DNA of 7,360 bases from a bacterium (GTDB taxonomy: Bacteria > Zhuqueibacterota > Zhuqueibacteria > Residuimicrobiales > Krinioviventaceae): contig JAJRST010000079.1 of assembly GCA_024278645.1 (NCBI GenBank), positions 1 through 7,360 of the forward strand, written 5' to 3'. Shown one piece after another: positions 1-5,525 of the stretch. The first letter of the stretch is position 1; every line of letters starts with the position of its first letter. The position numbers and the translations under genes were made by a program. The notes beneath the pieces were generated by a model. It was not told where the DNA came from, did no database searches, and worked only from the letters and a program-made list of their open reading frames with translations.

Positions 1-3000
1 AACGGCAATTCGTCGCCAAATTCAACGATGACCCTGTCCGGCACGCTGGCCGACGGCGATGTTTACGTCGTGGCCAATGCCAATGCGGACGCCGCCATTT
101 TGGCGGCTGCCGATGCAACAAACAGCGTCGTCAACTTTAACGGCGACGACGCTTTTGCCTTGCGCAAAAACGGCGTCGGTTTGATCGACGTCATCGGCCA
201 GATCGGCTTTGACCCGGGGAGTTCATGGTCGAACAACGGCGTCTCCACAAAAGACCAGACGCTGCGGCGCAAGGCGTCGGTGTGCTCCGGCGATGGCGAC
301 GGCAGCGACGCCTTTGATCCCTCCGTCGAATGGCTCAGTTATGCTAAAGATACCTTCGACGGCCTGGGCGCCCACTCGTCAAATTGCGCGGCGACGACGA
401 TTGATGTGATCATCAATGAAATTCACGCCGACCCCGATGCGACCGAGGGCGACGCCAACGGCGACGGCAGCGTGGATACGGCGCAGGATGAATTTGTGGA
501 AATCGTCAATAATTCCTCGACGACGGTGGACATCAGCGGCTGGACCCTGTCCGACGGCGCCAGCATCCGCCACACGTTTCCGGCGGGTTCGGTGCTGCAG
601 GCCGGTTACGCCGCGGTTGTTTTTGGCGGCGGCGCACCGTCCGGCGATTTTGGCGGCGCACTGGTGCAGACGGCCAGCAGCGGCGGCCTGGGATTGAACA
701 ACGGCGGCGATACGGTCTCGCTCAACGACGGCAGCGCGGACCAGGATGTGGTCGCCTACGGCGCCGAAGGCGGCGACAACCAATCCATCACCCGCGATCC
801 CGACATCTCCGGCGCCACATTCATTAAACACACAACGGCGACCAATGCGGACGGCGCTCGCTATTCCCCCGGCTGTCGGATTGACGGCGCCAGCTTTTTC
901 TCAACCTACATCCATGACGTTCAGGGCAGCGGCGGCTCCAGCCCAATGAACGGCGCTACGGGCGTTGTCATTGAGGGCATTGTCGTCGGCGACTTTCAGA
1001 CCGCCGCAGAGTTGAGCAGCTTTTTTATCCAGGAAGAAGACAACCAACATGACGGCGACGACATGACTTCGGAGGGCATTTTTGTCTATGCGGACGCCTC
1101 TGTTGCGGACGTCAATGTCGGCGAAAAAGTGCGCGTCACCGGAGATGTGACCGAGTATTACGACAAAACGGAATTGACAAATGTTTCCCAAATTGTGGTT
1201 ATCGATGCGCCCGGCGCACCGTCGCCGGCGACGGTGACGCTGCCGGTTTCCGATCTCACAGACTGGGAGGCCAAAGAGGGTATGCTCATCGCCGTCAACC
1301 AGGAGCTGACGGTCACCGGCAATAGCGGCTTGGTGCAGTATGGCGAACTGGAGCTTTCCGTGAACGGGCGGCTGTATACGCCGACAAACGTCGTCGATCC
1401 GGGCGTCGACGCCAACAACAAGCAGGATGAGAACGACCGCAGCCGCATTCAACTGGATGACGGCAGCCAGGCGAGCAATCCTGACCCCATTCCCTATGTG
1501 GATGCCGACAACACGCGGCGCATTGGCGCCACCTTGCCTTCGCTTACCGGCGTGCTGGATTACAGTTTTAGCGCCTACGAAATCCATCCGACGACCTCGG
1601 TTTCGTTTACCGACGCCAATCCGCGAACGGCCTCGCCGCCGGCGACCGGCGGTCCGTTGACCGTGGCCAGTTTTAACGTGCTCAACTTTTTTAACGGCGA
1701 CGGCCAGGGCGGCGGCTTTCCGACGTCTCGGGGCGCCGATACCTATGAGGAGTACCAGCGACAGCGCAGCAAAATCATCAACGCCCTCTCGGCCATTGAA
1801 GCGGATATTGTCGGACTGGTCGAAATCGAAAACGACGGCTTTGGCCCGAACAGCGCCCTCCAGGACCTGGTGAACGGCTTGAATGATGCCATGGGCGCCG
1901 GCACATACAGTTTCATCGATCCCGGCGTCGCCCAGGTGGGCACGGACGAAATCACCTGCGCCTTGATTTACAAGCCGGCCAGCGTGACGCCGCAAGGCGC
2001 CGCCGCCATTCTGGACAACAGCGTCGATTCGCGTTTTGTCGACATCAATCGCCCCTCCATTGCACAGACATTTCAAGACGGCGGCAATGAGATATTCACG
2101 GTCGACGTCAATCATTTCAAATCAAAGGGAAGCGCCTGCACCGGTGATCCCGATATTGGCGACGGCCAGGGCAACTGCAACCAGACGCGCGTGGACGCCG
2201 CCAATGCATTGACCGACTGGCTGGCGACGGACCCGACCGGCAGCAACGACCCGGATTTTCTCATCATCGGCGATCTCAATTCCTACGCCAGGGAAGACCC
2301 GATCGTCGCCATCAAGGACGCCGGCTATGTGGATTTGTTGCAGCGCTTTGTCGGCGTCGCTTACTCGTACGTCTATTCCAACCAATCCGGCGTTCTCGAC
2401 CATGCGCTGGCCTCATCATCGTTGAACGCCGGCGTCACCGGCGCCACGCTCTGGCACATCAACGCCGACGAGCCCCGGGAGCTGGATTATAACGACAGCA
2501 ATCCTCCCTCTCTCTACGATCCGGGACCCTATCGTTCCTCCGATCACGATCCGGTCGTCGTCGGTTTGAATCTCGAAAACCCGGTAAGCGTCGACATGTC
2601 GACCTTTCAGGCCGTTTATAACGGCGACGGCGTCACGCTGTTCTGGACGACGGCGAGCGAGATCAATGTCGCCGGCTTTAATATTTTGAGCAGGGACGAG
2701 CCTTCGGCTGACTGGGCGGCAATAAACGACGAACTGTTGCCCGCACAATACGGCCTGCGCGGCGGCGAATATGAGCACCATGACGCCACCGGACATCTTG
2801 CCGTGCAATACAAAATCGAGGAAGTTTTTGTGGATGGGCGTGTGGAATATTACGGCCCGATCAGCGCACAGCCGGCGTCGGATGTCGATGAAATGTCTTT
2901 GCCGCGGAACTTTGTGCTGCACCCCAATTACCCCAACCCCTTCAACCCTTCGACCACCATACGGTTCGATGTGCCGCATCCGGCCAAGGTCTCCGTCAGG

Positions 3001-3183
3001 ATATTCGATACAAGCGGCCGCCTCATCGCGTCATTGGTTCACGGCAGCGTTCGGGCCGGTTCACACAGCGTGGTGTGGGATGGAAATGACATGCTCGGCA
3101 ACACAGCGACGGCTGGCGTCTATTTTTGTCAGATGCGGGGAGGGGGTTTTTCGCAGGTGCGCAAGCTGACTCTGGTCAAGTGA
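1..3183 (+). CDS. ExeM/NucH-type secreted nuclease with lamin-tail domains and T9SS sorting tail (5' partial)
   Basis: Likely secreted DNase/phosphodiesterase. The frame is open from base 1, so the N-terminus and signal peptide lie outside the window; residues here are counted from the internal Met at base 28. Order seen: end of a first lamin-tail domain (to about 120; DQTLRRK, FDPSVEW); a second complete one (about 125-290; INEIH, DEFVEIVN) carrying a DxNxDGxxD loop at 142-150; an OB-fold (about 291-395); an endonuclease/exonuclease/phosphatase domain (about 543-842) with expected active-site residues N550 (SFNVLNFF), E599 (VEIEN), H696 (NHFKSK), D749/N751 (GDLNSY), D791/H792 (LDHAL) and D839-H840 (SDHDP); a beta-sandwich (about 845-955); and a type IX sorting domain (958-1051; YPNPFNPSTTIRF, GVYF). 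The domain order matches the ExeM/NucH family. Probable role: extracellular DNA degradation for nutrients or biofilm turnover (inferred). Family assignment is firm; the substrate is not proven. Confidence 0.93.
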   Translation, partial: NGNSSPNSTMTLSGTLADGDVYVVANANADAAILAAADATNSVVNFNGDDAFALRKNGVGLIDVIGQIGFDPGSSWSNNGVSTKDQTLRRKASVCSGDGDGSDAFDPSVEWLSYAKDTFDGLGAHSSNCAATTIDVIINEIHADPDATEGDANGDGSVDTAQDEFVEIVNNSSTTVDISGWTLSDGASIRHTFPAGSVLQAGYAAVVFGGGAPSGDFGGALVQTASSGGLGLNNGGDTVSLNDGSADQDVVAYGAEGGDNQSITRDPDISGATFIKHTTATNADGARYSPGCRIDGASFFSTYIHDVQGSGGSSPMNGATGVVIEGIVVGDFQTAAELSSFFIQEEDNQHDGDDMTSEGIFVYADASVADVNVGEKVRVTGDVTEYYDKTELTNVSQIVVIDAPGAPSPATVTLPVSDLTDWEAKEGMLIAVNQELTVTGNSGLVQYGELELSVNGRLYTPTNVVDPGVDANNKQDENDRSRIQLDDGSQASNPDPIPYVDADNTRRIGATLPSLTGVLDYSFSAYEIHPTTSVSFTDANPRTASPPATGGPLTVASFNVLNFFNGDGQGGGFPTSRGADTYEEYQRQRSKIINALSAIEADIVGLVEIENDGFGPNSALQDLVNGLNDAMGAGTYSFIDPGVAQVGTDEITCALIYKPASVTPQGAAAILDNSVDSRFVDINRPSIAQTFQDGGNEIFTVDVNHFKSKGSACTGDPDIGDGQGNCNQTRVDAANALTDWLATDPTGSNDPDFLIIGDLNSYAREDPIVAIKDAGYVDLLQRFVGVAYSYVYSNQSGVLDHALASSSLNAGVTGATLWHINADEPRELDYNDSNPPSLYDPGPYRSSDHDPVVVGLNLENPVSVDMSTFQAVYNGDGVTLFWTTASEINVAGFNILSRDEPSADWAAINDELLPAQYGLRGGEYEHHDATGHLAVQYKIEEVFVDGRVEYYGPISAQPASDVDEMSLPRNFVLHPNYPNPFNPSTTIRFDVPHPAKVSVRIFDTSGRLIASLVHGSVRAGSHSVVWDGNDMLGNTATAGVYFCQMRGGGFSQVRKLTLVK

Positions 3184-3187
3184 CTGA

Positions 3188-3212
3188 TTGTCCGGGGGGC
3201 ATCCCCGGACAA
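3188..3212 (+). terminator. GC-rich hairpin just after the nuclease stop codon
   Basis: TTGTCCGGGG (3188-3197) and CCCCGGACAA (3203-3212) form a perfect 10-bp stem with a 5-base loop, starting 4 bases after the stop codon. The position fits transcription termination or 3'-end protection of the nuclease mRNA. The downstream flank (TAAATCTC) has no run of T, so it is not a canonical intrinsic terminator. It may instead be one unit of the larger structured region described separately. Confidence 0.45.
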
Positions 3213-3282
3213 TAAATCTCCCGAGCTCCTGTTGAACAGGCGCCGGAACGCAAGTCTGGTCAACCGGTCTGTTCGCAGGTAT

Positions 3283-3302
3283 GCTTTGGAAGCAAAGCTT
3301 CC
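3283..3302. repeat. Overlapping, mutually exclusive small hairpins
   Basis: GCTTTG (3283-3288) can pair with CAAAGC (3293-3298) around GAAG. Alternatively GGAAGC (3288-3293) can pair with GCTTCC (3297-3302) around AAA. Both stems are perfect 6-mers and cannot form together. The second stem is followed by TTTC on the + strand, a weak terminator-like feature. No function can be assigned. Confidence 0.4.
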
Positions 3303-3381
3303 TTTCACATTGCCGGGGATGTCCCGCAACTTGGAGAGGAGGGGACGGCGCAAGTAAAATGTTCCCGCTTTGGCGCCAATG

Positions 3382-4737
3382 CTAAACGCGCCACGGCGAA
3401 CGCAAAGGTTTGCTCAACAGCTTGTTCGCCTCATCGTCTCCCTTAAACCGCTCCTTGTCCGGGTCCCAGGCCAGTTTTTTTTGCAACTTCATGGCAATAT
3501 TGCCGATGAGGGGAATCGTTGTGGAACGATGGCCGATCTGCACCGGCGATGCCAGGCGGGCGTCGAACTTGATGGCGTCCAAAAAATTGCGATAGTGGTT
3601 GTGGCTTTCATAAAGGCGTATCTCGTTTGGCTTTATCCTTACGGATTTGAGCGATTCGCGCGATGTCTGCACCTTGCTGCCGTCGGTCGAGACCCACCCA
3701 TCCGTGCCGGTAAAGGTGATTTGAAAAGCATCCGGCTCGGTGCGGGCGATCAATTCAACGCCGTTGGCGTACAGGGCGCGAAAATGAATAAATTCGACGA
3801 CGTCGAACAGGCCGTCCCGCGGGAATTTTGCCCCCAGGTCTTCCACCTGGATCGGGCCGGTGAAGTCGCTGCCGTTTCCCCACTGCACAATGTCAAAGGC
3901 GTGTACGCCGTTATTTGTGTTTTGACCGCCGGAATAATCCTCGATGAAACGAAAAGAGTAGAGACAGCGCATCGTGTGATAGGGGGCCTGCGGCGCCGGG
4001 CCGAGCCACATATCGTAGTCCAGCCATTCGGGAACAGGATCGGGCGTCCAGGCGCCGGTCGGCGCGGTGCGATTGTTACCGGCCAGGAGCACCTCGACAC
4101 GCTTCAACTCTCCGATATAGCCGTTGCGCACCAGTTCGCAGGCGAAACGCGTGCTGGCGTCGGAGCGGCGATGCGTGCCGGTTTGAAACTTGACGCCATT
4201 GCGTTCCACCGTCTGCACCATGGCGCGACCCTCGGCCACGGTCAGGGAGAGCGGCTTTTCGCCATAAACATGCTTGCCGCTGTTCGCCGCGGCGACGCCG
4301 ATCACGGCATGCCAATGGTCCGGCGTGGCGATCATTACGGCATCGATGTCGGAGCGCGACATAAGCTCGCGATAATCGACATAGGCGGCGCAGCTTTTGT
4401 AGCTGCCGGCGGCCTTTGATGAATAATAGTCGTCGACAATCAGGCGCGCCGCCTCGCGGCCAAAATAATTGCCGTTCCAGCCATGCTTGTACCAATGGCC
4501 ATATTCATTCGTTATACTGACAGGATCGCATACGGCCACGGCCTGTACATCAGGCTGCCCCAGAAAATTACGCATATTGTTTGTGCCCATGCCGCCGAGG
4601 CCGATAAACCCCATTGTGATGCGATTGCTCGGCGCATGTTGACCGAAAACAGACGAGGGGACGATCGTCGGCGCCGCCATTGCAAGGCACGTCTTTTTCA
4701 AAAAAGTTCGTCGGGAAAGCATGGTTGTATCTTTCAT
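3382..4737 (-). CDS. Tat-exported Gfo/Idh/MocA family oxidoreductase
   Basis: Predicted NAD(P)-dependent oxidoreductase, 451 aa, usual for the secreted members of this family. Residues 1-32 are a twin-arginine signal (SRRTFLKK at 8-15, then a short hydrophobic stretch to about VFG-Q at 30-33), so the protein should be exported folded with its cofactor. The Rossmann fold starts at GFIGLGGMG (43-51). TPDHWH is at 138-143 and the family EKP motif, with its conserved lysine, at 160-162. The C-terminal alpha/beta domain has GVHAFD at 277-282, with H279 a candidate catalytic residue. The tail region with DDEAN and SPWRV is typical of Planctomycetes/FCB homologues. The start at 4737 is supported by AAGGAAGG just upstream; a second Met at 4722 would still keep the Tat motif. 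Relatives act on sugars or inositols, and some are NAD-dependent glycosidases (GH109), so the substrate is unknown. It is convergent with the nuclease gene and divergent from the regulator, with no operon partner in view. Confidence 0.93.
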   Translation of the reverse strand: MKDTTMLSRRTFLKKTCLAMAAPTIVPSSVFGQHAPSNRITMGFIGLGGMGTNNMRNFLGQPDVQAVAVCDPVSITNEYGHWYKHGWNGNYFGREAARLIVDDYYSSKAAGSYKSCAAYVDYRELMSRSDIDAVMIATPDHWHAVIGVAAANSGKHVYGEKPLSLTVAEGRAMVQTVERNGVKFQTGTHRRSDASTRFACELVRNGYIGELKRVEVLLAGNNRTAPTGAWTPDPVPEWLDYDMWLGPAPQAPYHTMRCLYSFRFIEDYSGGQNTNNGVHAFDIVQWGNGSDFTGPIQVEDLGAKFPRDGLFDVVEFIHFRALYANGVELIARTEPDAFQITFTGTDGWVSTDGSKVQTSRESLKSVRIKPNEIRLYESHNHYRNFLDAIKFDARLASPVQIGHRSTTIPLIGNIAMKLQKKLAWDPDKERFKGDDEANKLLSKPLRSPWRV

Positions 4738-4741
4738 TGTT

Positions 4742-4749
4742 CCTTCCTT
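4742..4749 (-). promoter_or_regulatory. Shine-Dalgarno of the oxidoreductase gene
   Basis: Read on the minus strand, AAGGAAGG lies 4 bases before the ATG at 4737. This is the reason for choosing that start over the next in-frame Met at 4722. Confidence 0.7.
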
Positions 4750-4774
4750 TCAAAAATTCTTTTCAATCCGGCTC

Positions 4775-4802
4775 GGACCGACGGCCTTTGGCGGCTCGGT
4801 CC
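4775..4802 (-). promoter_or_regulatory. Hairpin in the 5' leader of the oxidoreductase gene
   Basis: GGACCGA (4775-4781) and TCGGTCC (4796-4802) make a perfect 7-bp inverted repeat around 14 bases, inside the presumed untranslated leader of the minus-strand gene. On the minus strand there is no T-run right after it, so it is not an obvious attenuator. It may be a leader structure, an operator or chance. Confidence 0.35.
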
Positions 4803-4842
4803 TCGCGCTAAAAAATCTTTCGGCTGCCGTGAAACGCTGTCG

Positions 4843-4894
4843 TCATTCAATATAGTAAAATATCATTTATTTCCTATTGTACAAATCATTTTGT
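4843..4894 (-). promoter_or_regulatory. AT-rich probable promoter region for the oxidoreductase gene
   Basis: This stretch is sharply more AT-rich than its surroundings. On the minus strand TATATT (4854-4849) matches the sigma70 -10 consensus at five of six positions, but no good -35 lies 16-18 bases upstream. Transcription from here would give a leader of roughly 100 bases. The placement is tentative. Confidence 0.3.
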
Positions 4895-4962
4895 CCGGAA
4901 TTATGTTGAATGCGTGCACACTTGATTTTTCTCGTTGGAAGCGGTGCGGCGACACATTTTTC

Positions 4963-4990
4963 TTGACATTTACCCTAAAAATTCTTAAAT
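4963..4990 (+). promoter_or_regulatory. Sigma70-like promoter of the Rrf2 regulator and probably metY
   Basis: A perfect TTGACA -35 (4963-4968) is followed after 16 bases by TTAAAT (4985-4990; four of six matches to the -10 consensus). Transcription would begin near 4996-4998, about 35 bases before the chosen ATG at 5033. This rules out the upstream in-frame ATG at 4991 as the main start. The -10 overlaps the left arm of the inverted repeat at 4986-5012. Confidence 0.6.
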
Positions 4991-5012
4991 ATGACATACC
5001 TGATCATATTTA
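4986..5012. promoter_or_regulatory. Candidate operator: perfect 9-bp inverted repeat over the promoter
   Basis: TAAATATGA (4986-4994), nine spacer bases, then TCATATTTA (5004-5012) form a perfect dyad 27 bp long. It covers the -10 and the predicted transcription start of the Rrf2 gene, where a bound dimer would block RNA polymerase. Long AT-rich dyads of about this size are typical targets of Rrf2 proteins, so autoregulation is the simplest reading. The binding protein is inferred, not shown. Confidence 0.6.
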
Positions 5013-5032
5013 TAATGAATAGAAGAGCACAG

Positions 5033-5488
5033 ATGAAAATTTCATATAAAGGCGATTATGCACTGCGAGCCTTGCTTGAGCTGGCTTACAAATACAACTC
5101 GAATGAAATTGTGCCGCTGACGGCCATTTGTCAACGCCAACGAATCCCGGAAAAATATTTGGAGCAGATTATGCTGATATTGAAAAAGGCCGGATATGTC
5201 GACAGTAAACGCGGTATTGGCGGCGGCTTTTACTTGAAAAAAAATCCGGAAGAATTGACGCTTGGAGAAATTATCCGACAGGTTGACGGTCCGCTCGAAC
5301 CGACCTCTGGCATAAAGGCGGCGCCGTCGGCCCCAATGGCCGGCGAAGACCAAAAGGCGTTACAGGAGGTATGGGCAAAAGTAACACAGTCCATTGTCGA
5401 AATCGTAGGTCGCGTGACCTTTGCCGACGTCATGCGTCGCGCGGACGAGCTGCGAGATGAAAACGCCGATTTTAATTATGTCATCTGA
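5033..5488 (+). CDS. Rrf2-family transcriptional regulator, CymR-like
   Basis: DNA-binding regulator of 151 aa, probably a dimeric repressor of the sulfur-assimilation genes downstream. It opens with MKISYKGDYALRALLELA, the standard Rrf2 start. The winged helix-turn-helix covers about 25-70, with PEKYLEQIM (39-47) as the recognition-helix region and a glycine-rich wing GIGGGFYL (61-68). DGPLEP (85-90) leads into the long dimerisation helix (about 105-140). The only cysteine is C33. The three cysteines that hold the 2Fe-2S cluster in IscR-type members (around 92-104) are absent, as in CymR. The last residues are FNYVI, ending in Tyr-Val-Ile like a CysK-docking tail. I chose the start at 5033 because the protein then begins exactly at the family start and the promoter at 4963-4990 excludes the ATG at 4991; the ribosome site is weak (AGAAG at 5021-5025). 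metY follows after 37 bases and cysK after that. Rrf2 membership is firm; the CymR role is inferred. Confidence 0.93.
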   Translation: MKISYKGDYALRALLELAYKYNSNEIVPLTAICQRQRIPEKYLEQIMLILKKAGYVDSKRGIGGGFYLKKNPEELTLGEIIRQVDGPLEPTSGIKAAPSAPMAGEDQKALQEVWAKVTQSIVEIVGRVTFADVMRRADELRDENADFNYVI

Positions 5489-5525
5489 AACAGCCACATC
5501 CTTTCACACAAAACTCGAGGGAATC

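Larger units (their letters stand above)
3184..3381. other. Structured gap between convergent genes (four consecutive stem-loops)
   Basis: This gap has no convincing gene. It contains, in order: the 10-bp hairpin at 3188-3212; a long imperfect hairpin at 3228-3279 in which CCTG/CAGG, GAACAG/CTGTTC and CCGG/CCGG pair around a 17-base loop; hairpins at 3283-3302; and a 7-bp hairpin with one bulge at 3310-3329 (TTGC-GGG / CCC-GCAA). The first and last hairpins are related in inverted orientation: CATCCCCGGACAAT at 3200-3213 matches the complement of ATTGCCGGGGATG at 3309-3321 apart from one base. A 10-bp palindrome TTGGCGCCAA follows at 3370-3379. It could be a two-way terminator region, a REP/MITE-like repeat or a structured RNA; the sequence alone does not decide. 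Confidence 0.55.

Noticed and set aside
901..2115. Long open frame (404 codons) on the minus strand opposite the nuclease gene
   Set aside because: Antisense shadow of a GC-rich coding gene: the + strand frame has clear family motifs throughout, while the minus frame shows only low-complexity Arg/Ala/Val/Gly-rich sequence with no recognisable domain.
3184..3381. CRISPR array or tRNA gene in the hairpin-rich gap
   Set aside because: There are no regularly spaced direct repeats of CRISPR length, and no cloverleaf with a T-arm GTTCRANNC motif and CCA-compatible acceptor could be found.
3370..4419. Long open frame (349 codons) on the plus strand opposite the oxidoreductase
   Set aside because: The minus strand encodes a complete Gfo/Idh/MocA protein with Tat signal, Rossmann and EKP motifs. 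The plus frame has no ribosome site and no family features.
4483..5022. Open frame of 179 codons on the plus strand across the divergent control region
   Set aside because: It runs antisense into the start of the oxidoreductase gene and through its AT-rich promoter region and the Rrf2 promoter. The translation has no domain, and its composition changes abruptly where it leaves the gene.
4991..5032. Upstream in-frame ATG that would add 14 residues to the Rrf2 protein
   Set aside because: The family starts at MKIS, and the ATG at 4991 lies next to the predicted -10 and before the expected transcription start.
5421..5525. Longer N-terminus for metY from an in-frame ATG at 5421 or 5478
   Set aside because: It would overlap the end of the Rrf2 gene and add residues absent from the family. 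GAGGG before 5526 supports the shorter form.
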